Shown: piece after piece, positions 7,521-16,622 of the stretch
Numbering within the stretch: position 1 is the first letter of the stretch
Layout: every line of letters starts with the position of its first letter
Program-made: the position numbers and the translations under genes
Origin: Roseiarcus sp963820795
Lineage (GTDB): Bacteria; Pseudomonadota; Alphaproteobacteria; Rhizobiales; Beijerinckiaceae
Direction of reading: 5' to 3'
NCBI GenBank assembly: GCA_963820795.1
Contig: CAWGBJ010000017.1
Location: 171,126-235,125 of the forward strand
DNA: 64,000 nucleotides
The notes under the pieces: generated by a model
What the model was told of the DNA's origin: nothing
Database searches by the model: none
The model's input: only the letters and a program-made list of their open reading frames with translations

Positions 7521-8813
7521 TCAGGGGCGGATCTGCCCGTCGCCGCGCACCCGGTACTTGAAGGTGCAGAGCTGCTCGAGGCCGATCGGCCCGCGCGCGT
7601 GCATGCGGCCGGTGGCGATGCCGATCTCGGCCCCGAAGCCGAACTCGCCGCCGTCGGCGAACTGGGTCGAGGCGTTGTGCAGGACGATCGCCGAGTCGAC
7701 TTCCTCGAGGAAACGTTCGGCCGCCGCTCTGTCCTCGGTGACGATGCAGTCGGTGTGGTGCGAGCCGTAAGTCTCGATATGGTCGATCGCCGCCTCGAGG
7801 CTGTCGACGACGCGCACCGCAATGATCGCATCGAGATATTCGGTTCGCCAGTCCTCCTCGCTCGCCGGCGTCGCCCGCGGATCGGCGGCGCAGGCGGCGG
7901 CGTCGCCGCGCACCGCGCAGCCGGCCTCGATCAGCGCCGCGATCAGGGGCTTGAGAAGAAAGGACGCCGCGTCGCGATGGACGAGCAGCGTTTCGGCCGC
8001 GCCGCAGACGCCGGTGCGGCGCATCTTGGCGTTGACCACGACCTTCAGCGCCTTGTCGGTATCGGCCGCCCGGTCGATGTAGACATGCACGATCCCCTCG
8101 AGATGGGCGAATACCGGCGCGCGGGCCTCCCGCCGCACCCGCTCGACCAGGCTCCGGCCGCCGCGCGGCACGATGACGTCGAGCGCGCCCCCGAGCCCCT
8201 CGAGCATTTCGCCGACTGCGGCGCGCGAGGCGAAAGGCGCGCGCGAAATCGCCGCCTCGGGCAGGCCGGCCGCCTTCAGGCCGGCGACGAGGCAGGCGTG
8301 GATCGCCGCCGAGGAGTGGAAACTGTCGGAACCGCCGCGCAGCACGACCGCGTTGCCGCTCTTCAGGCAGAGCGCGCCGGCGTCGGCGGTGACGTTCGGC
8401 CGGCTCTCGTAGATGACGCCGACGACGCCGAGCGGCGTTGCCGTGCGCTCGATCACGAGGCCGTTCGGCCGGGTGAACGCGGCGAGCACCCGGCCGACCG
8501 GGTCGGGCAGCGCCGCGACCTCCTCGAGCCCCCTGGCCATCGCTTCGATGCGCGCCGGGTTCAGCGTCAGTCGGTCGAGGAGGGCCGCGCTCATGCTCTT
8601 CGCCCTGGCGTCGGCGAGATCGCGCGCGTTGGCGGCGAGAATGTCGGGCGAACGTTCGCGCACCGCCCGGGCGGCTGCGATCAGCGCGCGGTTTTTCTGC
8701 TCTGTCGGCGTGTTGGCGAGCCTCCGGGCGGCCCGGCGGGCCTCGGCGCCGATCGCCCGCATCGCAGCGCGGACTTCCGCTTCGGGCTCGAGGATCTGAA
8801 TGGCGGCGGACAT
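7521..8813 (-). CDS. proA: Gamma-glutamyl phosphate reductase
   Basis: 430 residues, the usual ProA length. It reduces gamma-glutamyl phosphate to glutamate semialdehyde with NADPH, the second step of proline synthesis. The N-terminal region LANTPTEQKNRALIAAA, the cofactor region GVIYESRPNVTADA, and the active-site Cys in TGVCGAAETLL (about residue 269) are present, and the C-terminal GPIGLEQLCTFKYRVRG is diagnostic. AGGAG precedes the ATG. In many Hyphomicrobiales proA sits with obg, proB and nadD; none of these are beside it here. Confidence 0.95.
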   Translation of the reverse strand: MSAAIQILEPEAEVRAAMRAIGAEARRAARRLANTPTEQKNRALIAAARAVRERSPDILAANARDLADARAKSMSAALLDRLTLNPARIEAMARGLEEVAALPDPVGRVLAAFTRPNGLVIERTATPLGVVGVIYESRPNVTADAGALCLKSGNAVVLRGGSDSFHSSAAIHACLVAGLKAAGLPEAAISRAPFASRAAVGEMLEGLGGALDVIVPRGGRSLVERVRREARAPVFAHLEGIVHVYIDRAADTDKALKVVVNAKMRRTGVCGAAETLLVHRDAASFLLKPLIAALIEAGCAVRGDAAACAADPRATPASEEDWRTEYLDAIIAVRVVDSLEAAIDHIETYGSHHTDCIVTEDRAAAERFLEEVDSAIVLHNASTQFADGGEFGFGAEIGIATGRMHARGPIGLEQLCTFKYRVRGDGQIRP

Positions 8814-9069
8814 CCGCGCTCCTGAAAGGATGCAACGACGCCTGATCTAATGGAGCGGCGGCGGAAAGGCCATGCCTGCCGGCGATGAGGGGCGCCGACG
8901 CGTGCGCCCTGATCTCGGAACTGAGAAGGGACCGCTGCCCTAGCGACTGTCCCTTGCCAAGGCGAGCCAGATAGTGAAACCGAGGCTTATCAGGGTTAAT
9001 TATTGATTGCTTTCCGGGAGTCCAGTTTTTTCGCTTATCTTGAGGCGCGGCGTTTCAAGCGGGAGCGGG

Positions 9070-9285
9070 ATGATGGAACTCATCGCTCGGGCTGCGTCTC
9101 TTACCCTTACGGATCTGATGGATATCCTTCTCTACACGCCTCTGTGGAAGCTTCTGATCGAGCTTGTCGGCCTGGCGGCGGCGCTGATCATCTCCTCATT
9201 TCCCCTTCACCACAGCCTGACCGGGGTCCTCATGGCGGCGATCGTGCTGACCATAATCCTTGGCGCCCTGGCGCCCATCGGCTGA
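9070..9285 (+). CDS. Small two-helix membrane protein, unknown function
   Basis: About 71 residues starting at ATGATG 9070-9075, with GGGAGCGG just upstream. Two hydrophobic stretches are clear: LLIELVGLAAALIISSF and VLMAAIVLTIILGALAP. No family was recognised. It is isolated between proA and mog on the opposite strand, so it must have its own promoter. The good ribosome-binding site and the clean membrane pattern support a real gene. Confidence 0.5.
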   Translation: MMELIARAASLTLTDLMDILLYTPLWKLLIELVGLAAALIISSFPLHHSLTGVLMAAIVLTIILGALAPIG

Positions 9286-9310
9286 AACCGGCAAGGGCCT
9301 CGCCTGTTCT

Positions 9311-9892
9311 CTATCCCTTCGGCCGGAAAGCGGTGCAGAATTCCGGGTTCGTCTCCAGCCGGTCGCCGCCGATGAGGTCGAGGCAGTAGGGCACCGCGGC
9401 GAAGACCGCGTCGAGGCAGGTTCGAATAGCCGCGGGCTTGCCCGGCAGGTTGATGATGAGGCTCGAGCCGCGGGTTCCGGCGATCTGGCGCGACAGGATC
9501 GCGGTCGGCACTTCGCTGAGGCTTTTCGTCCGCATGAGTTCGCCGAAGCCCGGCATCAGCCGGTCCGAGACCGCCTCCGTCGCTTCAGGGGTCACGTCGC
9601 GCGGGGCAGGCCCGGTGCCGCCGGTCGTGAGGATGAGCGAGCATCGCTCGACGTCGGCAAGTTCGATGAGCGCTGCTTCGATCGCCGGCCGCTCGTCCGG
9701 AACGAGCCGCCGGACTGGCCGCCAGGGGGAGGCGAGAAGATCCTTCAGCGCCGCCTCGATCCCCGGGCCGCCCTTGTCCTCATAGAGGCCGCGCCAGGCC
9801 CGGTCGGAAATGGTGACGACGCCGATGGGAATGTCCGGCACTGACGTCTCTTTCGAAGCCAAAGCCACGGGGCTCGCGGCGGCTGGTTTCAT
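9311..9892 (-). CDS. mog: Molybdopterin adenylyltransferase
   Basis: A MogA/MoaB-family enzyme that adenylates molybdopterin before molybdate insertion. The motifs VTISDRAWRGLYEDKGG, ILTTGGTGPAPRDVTPEAT and NLPGKPAAI are diagnostic. A shorter start at GTG 9841 gives an N-terminus closer to E. coli Mog; the longer ATG at 9892 adds a 17-residue tail. It lies 41 bases downstream of the SulP gene on the same strand and may be co-transcribed with it. Confidence 0.9.
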   Translation of the reverse strand: MKPAAASPVALASKETSVPDIPIGVVTISDRAWRGLYEDKGGPGIEAALKDLLASPWRPVRRLVPDERPAIEAALIELADVERCSLILTTGGTGPAPRDVTPEATEAVSDRLMPGFGELMRTKSLSEVPTAILSRQIAGTRGSSLIINLPGKPAAIRTCLDAVFAAVPYCLDLIGGDRLETNPEFCTAFRPKG

Positions 9893-9933
9893 AGCGCTTT
9901 TTCAGCGCCGGGCGAACCCGGCCGGCGACCCAA

Positions 9934-11643
9934 TCACTCCGGCCGGGGGCCGCTGAGGGCTTCGACCGCCTCCTCGACGCTGTGAAAGATGTGATCTGGT
10001 CCGATCACCGTCAGGAGCCCGAGCCGGGTGAAGCTTTGTTGCGCGCGCACCGATTCGAGCCGGGCGACGGCGACGTCGACCCCGCGCTGGCGCAAGCCCC
10101 GCACGAGTTCGGCGAGCACCGCCGCGCCGGTATAGTCGATCTCGACCAGCGCATTGGCCTCGATGACGATCAGTCTCGGCTGGTCTTCGCCGCTGGCGAA
10201 ACTCTCGATGGCGCCGCGAAAGACGTACGCGTTGAGGAAAGATAGCGGCGCCTGGAGGGCGATGACCCTGACGCCGGGCGCGACTTCGCCTTCGGCGCCC
10301 TCGCCTGGCCACCAGATCGATGTCCCCGGGATGCGTCTGAGTTCGATCGCCCGCGCCCGGGTCGTGGTCCAGACGCCTTGCAGAAGCGACAGCATGACGC
10401 CGACTCCGACGCCCTCTTCGATCGGCAGCGCCAGCATGGCGGTCGCGGTCACGAGGATCAGGAGGAACTCCGCCCGGCTCCTTTTCCACACGTCGACCAT
10501 TGTGCGAACCCGTAGGATGCGTAGCGCGATGAACAGAAGCACGCCCCCGAGGGCCGCATACGGCACGTGCGCGATGAGGCCGCCGGCGAACAGGGCCACG
10601 GCAAGCGCGAGCGCGGCGCAAACAAGGCCGGCAAGCTGCGAAACGCCCCCTGTCGCCGCGACGATGGCGGTGCGCGGCGGGCTGGCGTCAACCGGAAAGG
10701 CGCCGGTCAATCCGGCGATGAGGTTAGAGACGCCAACCCCGATGAAGTCGCGATTGACGTCCGGACCTGCGCCCGTGTCGGCGAAGGCGCGCGCGGTCGC
10801 CGCCGTCTGCACCATCACGATGAGGGAGACGATGGCGGCGAGCGGCGCGAGCGTGGGCAAGTCGTCGAGCGAGACGATCGGCAAGGAAAGATGCGGCGCC
10901 GTTCCGCTGACGTCCCCCAACGTCGCCACACCGTGCGCCTCGAGGCCGAGCGCCGCCGTCATGAGACCGCTGAGGGCAAGGCCGAACAGCGCCGCCGGAA
11001 GCCGCTCGCTGATCCGAGCGCCGACGACCATGATGATGAGCGTCCCGAGGCCAATGCCCAAGGTCCAGCCATTGGCCGAGCTGATCCGGCCCGCGAGCGA
11101 CGCGATCTGGGTGAGGAGCGCGCCCGGCGCCGCGGGGTCGAGCCCGAGGATCGCCGGCGCCTGCGACACGACGATATGGACGGCAATCCCGACGAGAAAT
11201 CCGGTCGTCACCGGAATCGACAGGAGGTCGGCGACGAAACCCAACCTGAGCGCCCCCGCGATCGTGAGCGCCAACCCGACCAGGAGAGCGAGCGCGCCGG
11301 CTGCCGAAGCATAATGCGTGTTCCCGGCGGCGAGCCCGGCCAGCGCGCCGGCGAAGATCGGCGCAATGGTCGAGTCGGCGCCGACCGAAAGTCGGCGGCT
11401 GTCGCCGAAAATCGTGAACCCGATCGCGCCGGCCATCAGCGCGACGAAGCCGATCTCCGGGGCAAAACCGGCGAGTCGGGCGGTCGCCATCTGTTCGGGG
11501 ATGGCGATGGCGGCGAGTGTCAGGCCGGCGATGGTGTCCGGCGCGATCTGCGCCGGCCGCCATCCGGCGAAGGATCGAAAAATCGGCAAGGAGCGTTCGC
11601 CGGGCGGGCCAGACACCCGCGCGATCCGCGACGACTCAGTCAC
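9934..11643 (-). CDS. SulP family anion transporter with STAS domain
   Basis: About 569 residues starting at GTG 11643, preceded by GAGGAGGCTGAG. The N-terminus carries the SulP signature PDTIAGLTLAAIAIPEQMA, a series of hydrophobic helices follows, and the last 110 or so residues form a STAS domain (ALQAPLSFLNAYVF; IDYTGAAVL; GLRQRGVDVAVA). SulP proteins carry sulfate, bicarbonate or other anions across the inner membrane. Pairing with mog raises the possibility of molybdate, but bacterial SulP-STAS proteins are mostly sulfate or bicarbonate carriers. An in-frame extension upstream to 12225 overlaps the divergent DUF2937 gene and is rejected. Confidence 0.88.
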   Translation of the reverse strand: MTESSRIARVSGPPGERSLPIFRSFAGWRPAQIAPDTIAGLTLAAIAIPEQMATARLAGFAPEIGFVALMAGAIGFTIFGDSRRLSVGADSTIAPIFAGALAGLAAGNTHYASAAGALALLVGLALTIAGALRLGFVADLLSIPVTTGFLVGIAVHIVVSQAPAILGLDPAAPGALLTQIASLAGRISSANGWTLGIGLGTLIIMVVGARISERLPAALFGLALSGLMTAALGLEAHGVATLGDVSGTAPHLSLPIVSLDDLPTLAPLAAIVSLIVMVQTAATARAFADTGAGPDVNRDFIGVGVSNLIAGLTGAFPVDASPPRTAIVAATGGVSQLAGLVCAALALAVALFAGGLIAHVPYAALGGVLLFIALRILRVRTMVDVWKRSRAEFLLILVTATAMLALPIEEGVGVGVMLSLLQGVWTTTRARAIELRRIPGTSIWWPGEGAEGEVAPGVRVIALQAPLSFLNAYVFRGAIESFASGEDQPRLIVIEANALVEIDYTGAAVLAELVRGLRQRGVDVAVARLESVRAQQSFTRLGLLTVIGPDHIFHSVEEAVEALSGPRPE

Positions 11644-11775
11644 CTCAGCCTCCTCGGCCGGTCCCTTTCGACCGGATTGGCGCCAACCCTTCCGCCCGTC
11701 AAATGCCCCTCGCAACCGCGCCGCTGGCCCGCTATATCGAAGCGTTTCAAAAAGAGCGACGTCAGGGGATGCTTG

Positions 11776-12315
11776 GTGTTCGCGCGCAAACTCGCCTTGG
11801 CGATCGCATTCATTGCCGCTCTCATCGGCTCGCAGGGACCGGAATTCGGCCAGCAATATCGCCAGCGGATCGGAGGCGCGCTCGATGAGCTCAAGCGCAT
11901 CGTCGCCGAGTTCGACGCCGCAGCGGCGACCGAGCGACTGACGCCGCCTCAGGCGATCGACCGGCTGGAACAGAACGACGACCCGCTGGCGCGTGAGCGC
12001 GGCCGCGAGATGGCGAAGACGATCGTGCGGGCCGACCGGCTGCAGGAACAACTCGACGCGATGCGATCCGCCGGGCCGCTGCAACGCCTCTATGTTATGG
12101 TGAAGGATTTCGATCCTGAGATCGCCGCGCGCACGCTCGATAATTACGAGCCGGCGGCGCCGATGTCGCTCGAGGCGGTCGTGGCGGCGGTCTTCGCCGC
12201 ATTTTCGGGCTGGGCGGCGACCCACCTTTTGGCGCTGCCGTTCCGGCGGCTGCGGGAGAGGTCCCGAGCCGCTTCGGTCGGCAAGCCGGCGCGGTGGCCG
12301 ACGCCGCTTCGATGA
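11776..12315 (+). CDS. DUF2937 family protein
   Basis: 179 residues starting at GTG 11776 after CAGGGGAT. It has an N-terminal hydrophobic helix (KLALAIAFIAALIGSQGPEF), a helical, probably coiled, central region rich in Arg, Glu and Gln, and a second membrane helix near the C-terminus (LEAVVAAVFAAFSGWAATHL). This matches the DUF2937 family, whose function is unknown. It is divergent from the SulP gene with about 130 bases between the starts. Confidence 0.75.
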   Translation: MFARKLALAIAFIAALIGSQGPEFGQQYRQRIGGALDELKRIVAEFDAAAATERLTPPQAIDRLEQNDDPLARERGREMAKTIVRADRLQEQLDAMRSAGPLQRLYVMVKDFDPEIAARTLDNYEPAAPMSLEAVVAAVFAAFSGWAATHLLALPFRRLRERSRAASVGKPARWPTPLR

Positions 12316-12328
12316 GGGTTTCGAAGCA

Positions 12329-12550
12329 TCAGTGGCGAACGATGATGTAGGTGTAGCCGATCCCGGCCGCGATCAGAATGACCGCAGGAACGTTCATTCC
12401 GGCGTTGCCCAGCTGATTGGCGATGGCGAAGGCGGCTGCCGGCAGCATGAAATGCGCCAGGACCTGCATTCCCCCTTCGGTGAACATGAAATAGGTCAAG
12501 ACAATGCATGCAAAGCACGTCACCGTCACGATGTCATAGACCGTCGCCAT
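12329..12550 (-). CDS. XrtV sorting system accessory protein
   Basis: A 73-residue protein with two membrane helices (DIVTVTCFACIVLTYFMF and PAVILIAAGIGYTYII) and a central helix LPAAAFAIANQLGNAG. Small proteins of this type are found beside exosortase V genes and are named as XrtV accessory proteins. It follows the exosortase on the same strand after about 120 bases. The role in protein sorting or in the linked polysaccharide pathway is not known. Confidence 0.72.
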   Translation of the reverse strand: MATVYDIVTVTCFACIVLTYFMFTEGGMQVLAHFMLPAAAFAIANQLGNAGMNVPAVILIAAGIGYTYIIVRH

Positions 12551-12673
12551 GCCGCCCCGTGCTGTCCGGCATCACCTCCCTGCGAACAGCGTCCTGCGAC
12601 CTGTTCGAAAAATCCAAGCAGGCGCCGGGGCGTCGCAACACCAGCGCCGGATCCGGCGCTCCGCCGTCGGCAA

Positions 12674-13606
12674 TCAAGCGGGTCTCGGCGCACGAACGGC
12701 GGAGAGCGCCCTTTTCGAGAACAGCTCGGCCCCGATGATGACAACGTCGAGGAAGAAGAACAGCGCCAGCGCAAACACGAACAACGCGATGCCTGTCAGG
12801 TCGTGGAAAAGACCCTCGATCCGGTCGACGCCGAAATAATACGAGCCGAGCACGAGGGCGAGCACGCGGAAGAAATTGGCCAGAATCGTTATCGGAATGA
12901 TCGAAACGACGAGGATGAGCCGACGAGCCCAGTCGCGGCCAACGAACTCATAGATATAAAAGATTCCGATCGCCGACAGGGCGAAGATGGAATTTATGCC
13001 TGAGCAGGCGTCTTTCACCATCAGCTCGTACGAACCGATCATGATCATCACCCCGTTCTGAGCGATCGGATAGTTGTACGCGTAAAGAAAGTCCGTCACG
13101 ACATCGGATATCCATGCCTTCAAGGGTACGGTGCAAGCGTCAAGGAGCCACCCCGGCGGCGGCACGGAAAAGATCAGGAAAGCGAGCGGGAAGGCGAACA
13201 GCCGCCCCAGAGGCCAACCGCCGATCAAGAGCAAGCATCCGAGCAGGACGGGAATCTGCGTTGCCGCCTCGATCATCAGAAGGTCCTGCGATCGAGTCAA
13301 GGCCATCGCCAGGAGCGACGGGATGAGAACAATCCAGCCGGCGACCGCGGCAGGTTTGAGCGCCAGCGAGGACAGCTTCCTCCGCTGCTGCCAGGCCAGC
13401 CAAGCGGCGGCCAGAATAATCAGCGGGCCGTGGCCCTCCTGCTCGGTCTGCCAGGGACCGTTAATGAGCTTCACGTACGTCGGCGCGTAGGCGACGGCGA
13501 ACGAAACAGCCATCGCCGCGAGATAGAAGAGGCTTCCGCTGCCCAGCTTCGCCTGCGCGGACGGCGTCGCCATCACAGGGGTCGACTTTAACGAATTAAT
13601 CGACAT
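12674..13606 (-). CDS. xrtV: Exosortase (XrtV-type)
   Basis: 310 residues, multi-spanning. Exosortases are transmembrane cysteine transpeptidases that process proteins with a PEP-CTERM-like tail during export with an exopolysaccharide. The catalytic triad is visible: Cys in VKDACSGIN (about residue 201), Arg in ANFFRVL (about 245) and His in GLFHDLTG (about 266). ATG 13606 gives a short cytoplasmic N-terminus; a longer in-frame start overlaps the upstream glycosyltransferase. The XrtV assignment rests on the accessory gene and the glycosyl-phosphate transferase neighbour. No substrate with a matching tail was found in the window. Confidence 0.85.
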   Translation of the reverse strand: MSINSLKSTPVMATPSAQAKLGSGSLFYLAAMAVSFAVAYAPTYVKLINGPWQTEQEGHGPLIILAAAWLAWQQRRKLSSLALKPAAVAGWIVLIPSLLAMALTRSQDLLMIEAATQIPVLLGCLLLIGGWPLGRLFAFPLAFLIFSVPPPGWLLDACTVPLKAWISDVVTDFLYAYNYPIAQNGVMIMIGSYELMVKDACSGINSIFALSAIGIFYIYEFVGRDWARRLILVVSIIPITILANFFRVLALVLGSYYFGVDRIEGLFHDLTGIALFVFALALFFFLDVVIIGAELFSKRALSAVRAPRPA

Positions 13607-13685
13607 TCCGCGCCCGTTTCTAATCCCGAGGAGAGCACCGCGGCGCCCCCTTCGGAACCTGACGCACCCGCTAGCTCGCGCCTGG

Positions 13686-15173
13686 TCAGTGCGCATTCCT
13701 CCCCGAAAAAATTACAAAAATAGTCCTTACCATGATCGAGAAGTCGAGCCAAACGCTCCAATTGTTGATGTACCACAAGTCGAGTTCGACGCGCTTCTGC
13801 ATCTTTTCGAGCGTGTCCGTCTCACCGCGAGCGCCCGACACCTGGGCCCAGCCCGTGATGCCGCACTTGACATGATGACGGAACGCATATTTCTCAATTA
13901 CTGACGTGAAATGGCGGTCGTGCGCCGACGCATGCGGTCGCGGCCCGACAATGGACATTTCACCATGAAACACATTCAGTAGTTGAGGTAATTCGTCGAT
14001 GCTGAACCGCCTGATCCAGTAGCCCACCCTGGTGACGCGCTGATCGTTCTTTTGCGCCTGACGAACAACCTCGCCGTTCTCCATCACCCTCATCGAGCGG
14101 AACTTGTAAATATTGAACGGACGACCGTTAAAGCCGTGCCGGGTCTGCCGGAAAAGGATCGGTCCTTGCGATTCCATCCTGATCGCGACGGCGACCGCCG
14201 CCATCAGCGGGGCGACACACGCCAGCGCAACCAGCGACACGACTATGTCGACCGAGCGCTTGACGACCTGCTCAGCAGGAGAAAGAGCCGCGCGCTGCAG
14301 TTCGATCGCGACTGTGTCGCCGATGTCGGTGTGAGCGCGCTGAAACAGTTGTGAGAGTGCGCCGAGGGGCACGAACGTGACCGGCAACGGCAGCACGCGG
14401 AGCCGCTTGGCGATCGGACGAAGACGCGACATCCGCTCCGGATCGAGGAAAAGCAAGAGCTCCTGGACGGTCGAAGTGCGGCACATCGCGATGACATCGT
14501 CGATCACTTTGTCCGCGGCGGCTTCTCCGGCGGGGATGTTAAAATGGGCGACGATGTGGTAGCCGTGCCGCGTAAGGTTATCCAACTGACGCGGCTGCGC
14601 GCCGTCCTCGCAGGTAAGACTGACTGCGGTACGCCCGCGCAGCGCGCCGCTTTCTAGCGCGCGCGGCAGTGTTGTTCGCCAAAAGGCTCTGTGCCCCAGC
14701 AGGGCCACGGCGCCGATAGCCCAAAACAAAAGAATGTCGCCGCGGGAAAGATCGTGGCTGACCCCCCAGGTGAAGACGCCGGAAGCCAGTATCAGAAATG
14801 CGCCGCACCAGGCGCTGAGCACGCTGCGCGTCTGGTCGTCCATGACCATGAGGCGCGTCGGCGCATAGAGCTTTTGCACCCGCAGCGTGGCGACGAAAAG
14901 GACCGCGACAAAGATTGCGGCGGCCATCGTGTGAGAAAACTCCCCTTCCAGCGTGGTGGGCGTAGTGTGATAAAGGGATTCCGCACCGATCGCGCTCGCG
15001 ACAATCAGGACGATGTCGGCCACCAGCGCAGTCGCCGGAATGGCCGCGTAGGCGATCGGAAGACGCCACCGCCTCGACACCGCCCCGCCGCCGCCCGCGC
15101 TCGGGAAAGACGGCGCGGGTCCGGCCGTTGCTTGACTTTCGGTCCTCATCCGTAACCCCGCCATTGGTCGCAA
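13686..15173 (-). CDS. Undecaprenyl-phosphate glucose phosphotransferase (polyprenyl glycosyl-1-P transferase)
   Basis: 495 residues with the WcaJ/PssY-type layout: four N-terminal membrane helices, a CoA-binding-like Rossmann domain in the middle and a C-terminal bacterial sugar transferase domain (KRSVDIVVSLVALACVAPL, FRQTRHGFNGRPFNIYKFRSM, RVTRVGYWIRRFSIDELPQL). It transfers a sugar-1-phosphate to undecaprenyl phosphate to begin an exopolysaccharide repeat unit. A start at 15149 (MRTES) is also possible. Being directly upstream of the exosortase links the two in one pathway. Confidence 0.9.
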   Translation of the reverse strand: MRPMAGLRMRTESQATAGPAPSFPSAGGGGAVSRRWRLPIAYAAIPATALVADIVLIVASAIGAESLYHTTPTTLEGEFSHTMAAAIFVAVLFVATLRVQKLYAPTRLMVMDDQTRSVLSAWCGAFLILASGVFTWGVSHDLSRGDILLFWAIGAVALLGHRAFWRTTLPRALESGALRGRTAVSLTCEDGAQPRQLDNLTRHGYHIVAHFNIPAGEAAADKVIDDVIAMCRTSTVQELLLFLDPERMSRLRPIAKRLRVLPLPVTFVPLGALSQLFQRAHTDIGDTVAIELQRAALSPAEQVVKRSVDIVVSLVALACVAPLMAAVAVAIRMESQGPILFRQTRHGFNGRPFNIYKFRSMRVMENGEVVRQAQKNDQRVTRVGYWIRRFSIDELPQLLNVFHGEMSIVGPRPHASAHDRHFTSVIEKYAFRHHVKCGITGWAQVSGARGETDTLEKMQKRVELDLWYINNWSVWLDFSIMVRTIFVIFSGRNAH

Positions 15174-15727
15174 CGCGTCCCGAACCGAAACAATGATACC
15201 GCTTTTTTGAATGTTAAATTTGGGTTTATCGCTTTCCGTCCATCCAGGCCGCGATACCCAATTCTACTTTGCGTGAACACCGTTGCAAAAAAAAGGCGCC
15301 GCTTCGACTGCCGTTTGTCCTTGTGCGCACGCGCCGATCCAAGCGACTTTGCCAGCATTGTCAAAGTCGGTGAATTGCGCAATCTTTCCAAGATGTCACG
15401 AGGCTTCCAGAGCCGCGTTAAAGCTGGCGGACGCCATCTCCGCGCGCCTCAATCGCAAATTTGATTCGTCGCAGTCGACTGCTGTGGAACCGAAAAATGC
15501 GGCAGGATGGAGGCAGCCCTCATGGGCAGCGCGATTGTTTTTCCTAGCACGGCTTATCGGCGAACTGCTGACGCTGTTTGCCGTTTGGTTAGTGCTCGGT
15601 ACGATCCATGACGACTTGCGGTGGTAGGCTCCCCCGCGCAGCGTTGGGCCTTCGCCGCGGGGGATTTGGAGGTTGCGCCAGGATCGGCGCCCCAAGACCG
15701 TCGCGGCTGGCAGAGGGGAGCACCGCT
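15174..15727. other. Non-coding stretch upstream of the glycosyltransferase and the protease
   Basis: It should hold the divergent promoters for the exosortase operon and the protease. A frame at 15283-15627 ends in a hydrophobic segment (LFFLARLIGELLTLFAVWL) and could encode a small membrane protein, but no good ribosome-binding site or recognisable N-terminus supports it. An A8 run is at about 15287. Confidence 0.4.
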
Positions 15728-16415
15728 TTGAAACTTTTTCGATCCCTTGGCTTCGCCCTCGCTTTCGCCTCTTTCGCCGTCTCGCAGGCTGCGCCGCAAA
15801 CGCCGCCGGGGGACGATGATCTCAAACTCTTCGCAGTGCATATCAATCGCACGCCCCCCCAGCCGTGGCCGGGATATGGCGTCTATCTCGGTAACGGCCT
15901 CGTGCTTACGGCCTCGCATGTGCCCGCAAACGCCATGTTGACGAAGCCTCACATCCTCATCGCCGGGCTCGATCTGCCCGCCGCGCCGGTGAAGCAAGGC
16001 TCCCTCGAGACGATCGATCTGAACTCTGTTGGCCGTTGACCAAGCGAAACTTCCCTTGCGCTGGCGCATGAGCCGCATGCCGCTCTGCCGAAAACCGCCG
16101 TACCCGGGCGAAGCCGTCGTCATCGCCACGCCGGAAGGGACCGCCCGGTCCCGCATCCTCCCTCCAGCCGCAATTCCGCCAAGCGTGCGCAGCCGCTTCG
16201 ACACCCTGATCGGCGATGTGGCGACGACCGGAAACTCCGGCTCGGGCGTGTTCGACGCCTGGAGGCAATGTCTGCTCGGGATCATAAGCCGCAAGATCAC
16301 AGTCGGCGCGGCGAGGGTTCGTATGGGAGCGGCGGCCCGCGGCCGAGATATCGCCAAGTATTTCGTGCCAGTCGGCGACATCAAAGCGTTCCTTCCGGAC
16401 TATGTTTCCTTCTGA
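15728..16415 (+). pseudogene. Trypsin-like serine protease, frameshifted
   Basis: A signal peptide (LKLFRSLGFALAFASFA, starting at TTG 15728 after GAGGGGAGC) leads into a chymotrypsin-fold protease: GLVLTASHVPA carries the catalytic His and TGNSGSGVFDA the nucleophile Ser. The first frame stops at about 16039, and the rest (LPLRWRMSRMPLCRKPPYPGEAVVIATPEG and on) continues in the +1 frame from about 16029. One extra base near 16030 would explain this. It would be a periplasmic protease of unknown target. It may be a real pseudogene or a sequencing error. Confidence 0.7.
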
Positions 16416-16622
16416 CCTCGAATAGAGGATATGGCGGCGCAGATTCGGCCGCGGTGGCGGCTTCCTGCGTTTGGGGTCATCAGGGCATGCCGCAAAAGCG
16501 GGCAGTCAAATTTGCTTGAACTTCGCCACGGCCTGGCGAATTGATGCTATCTGTTCGACATCGCCGCTCGCTCCCACGCTTCGCGAGGGCTTGGAGACCG
16601 GCTTCTCGAAAGGCTCGGGCGA

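Noticed and set aside
10567..11775. A long plus-strand frame leading into the DUF2937 gene
   Set aside because: It runs antisense to the SulP transporter; DUF2937 homology begins only at GTG 11776, which has a ribosome-binding site.
15283..15627. A possible small membrane protein
   Set aside because: Only the C-terminal helix looks protein-like; no ribosome-binding site or recognised family, so it was kept only as a note on the intergenic region.
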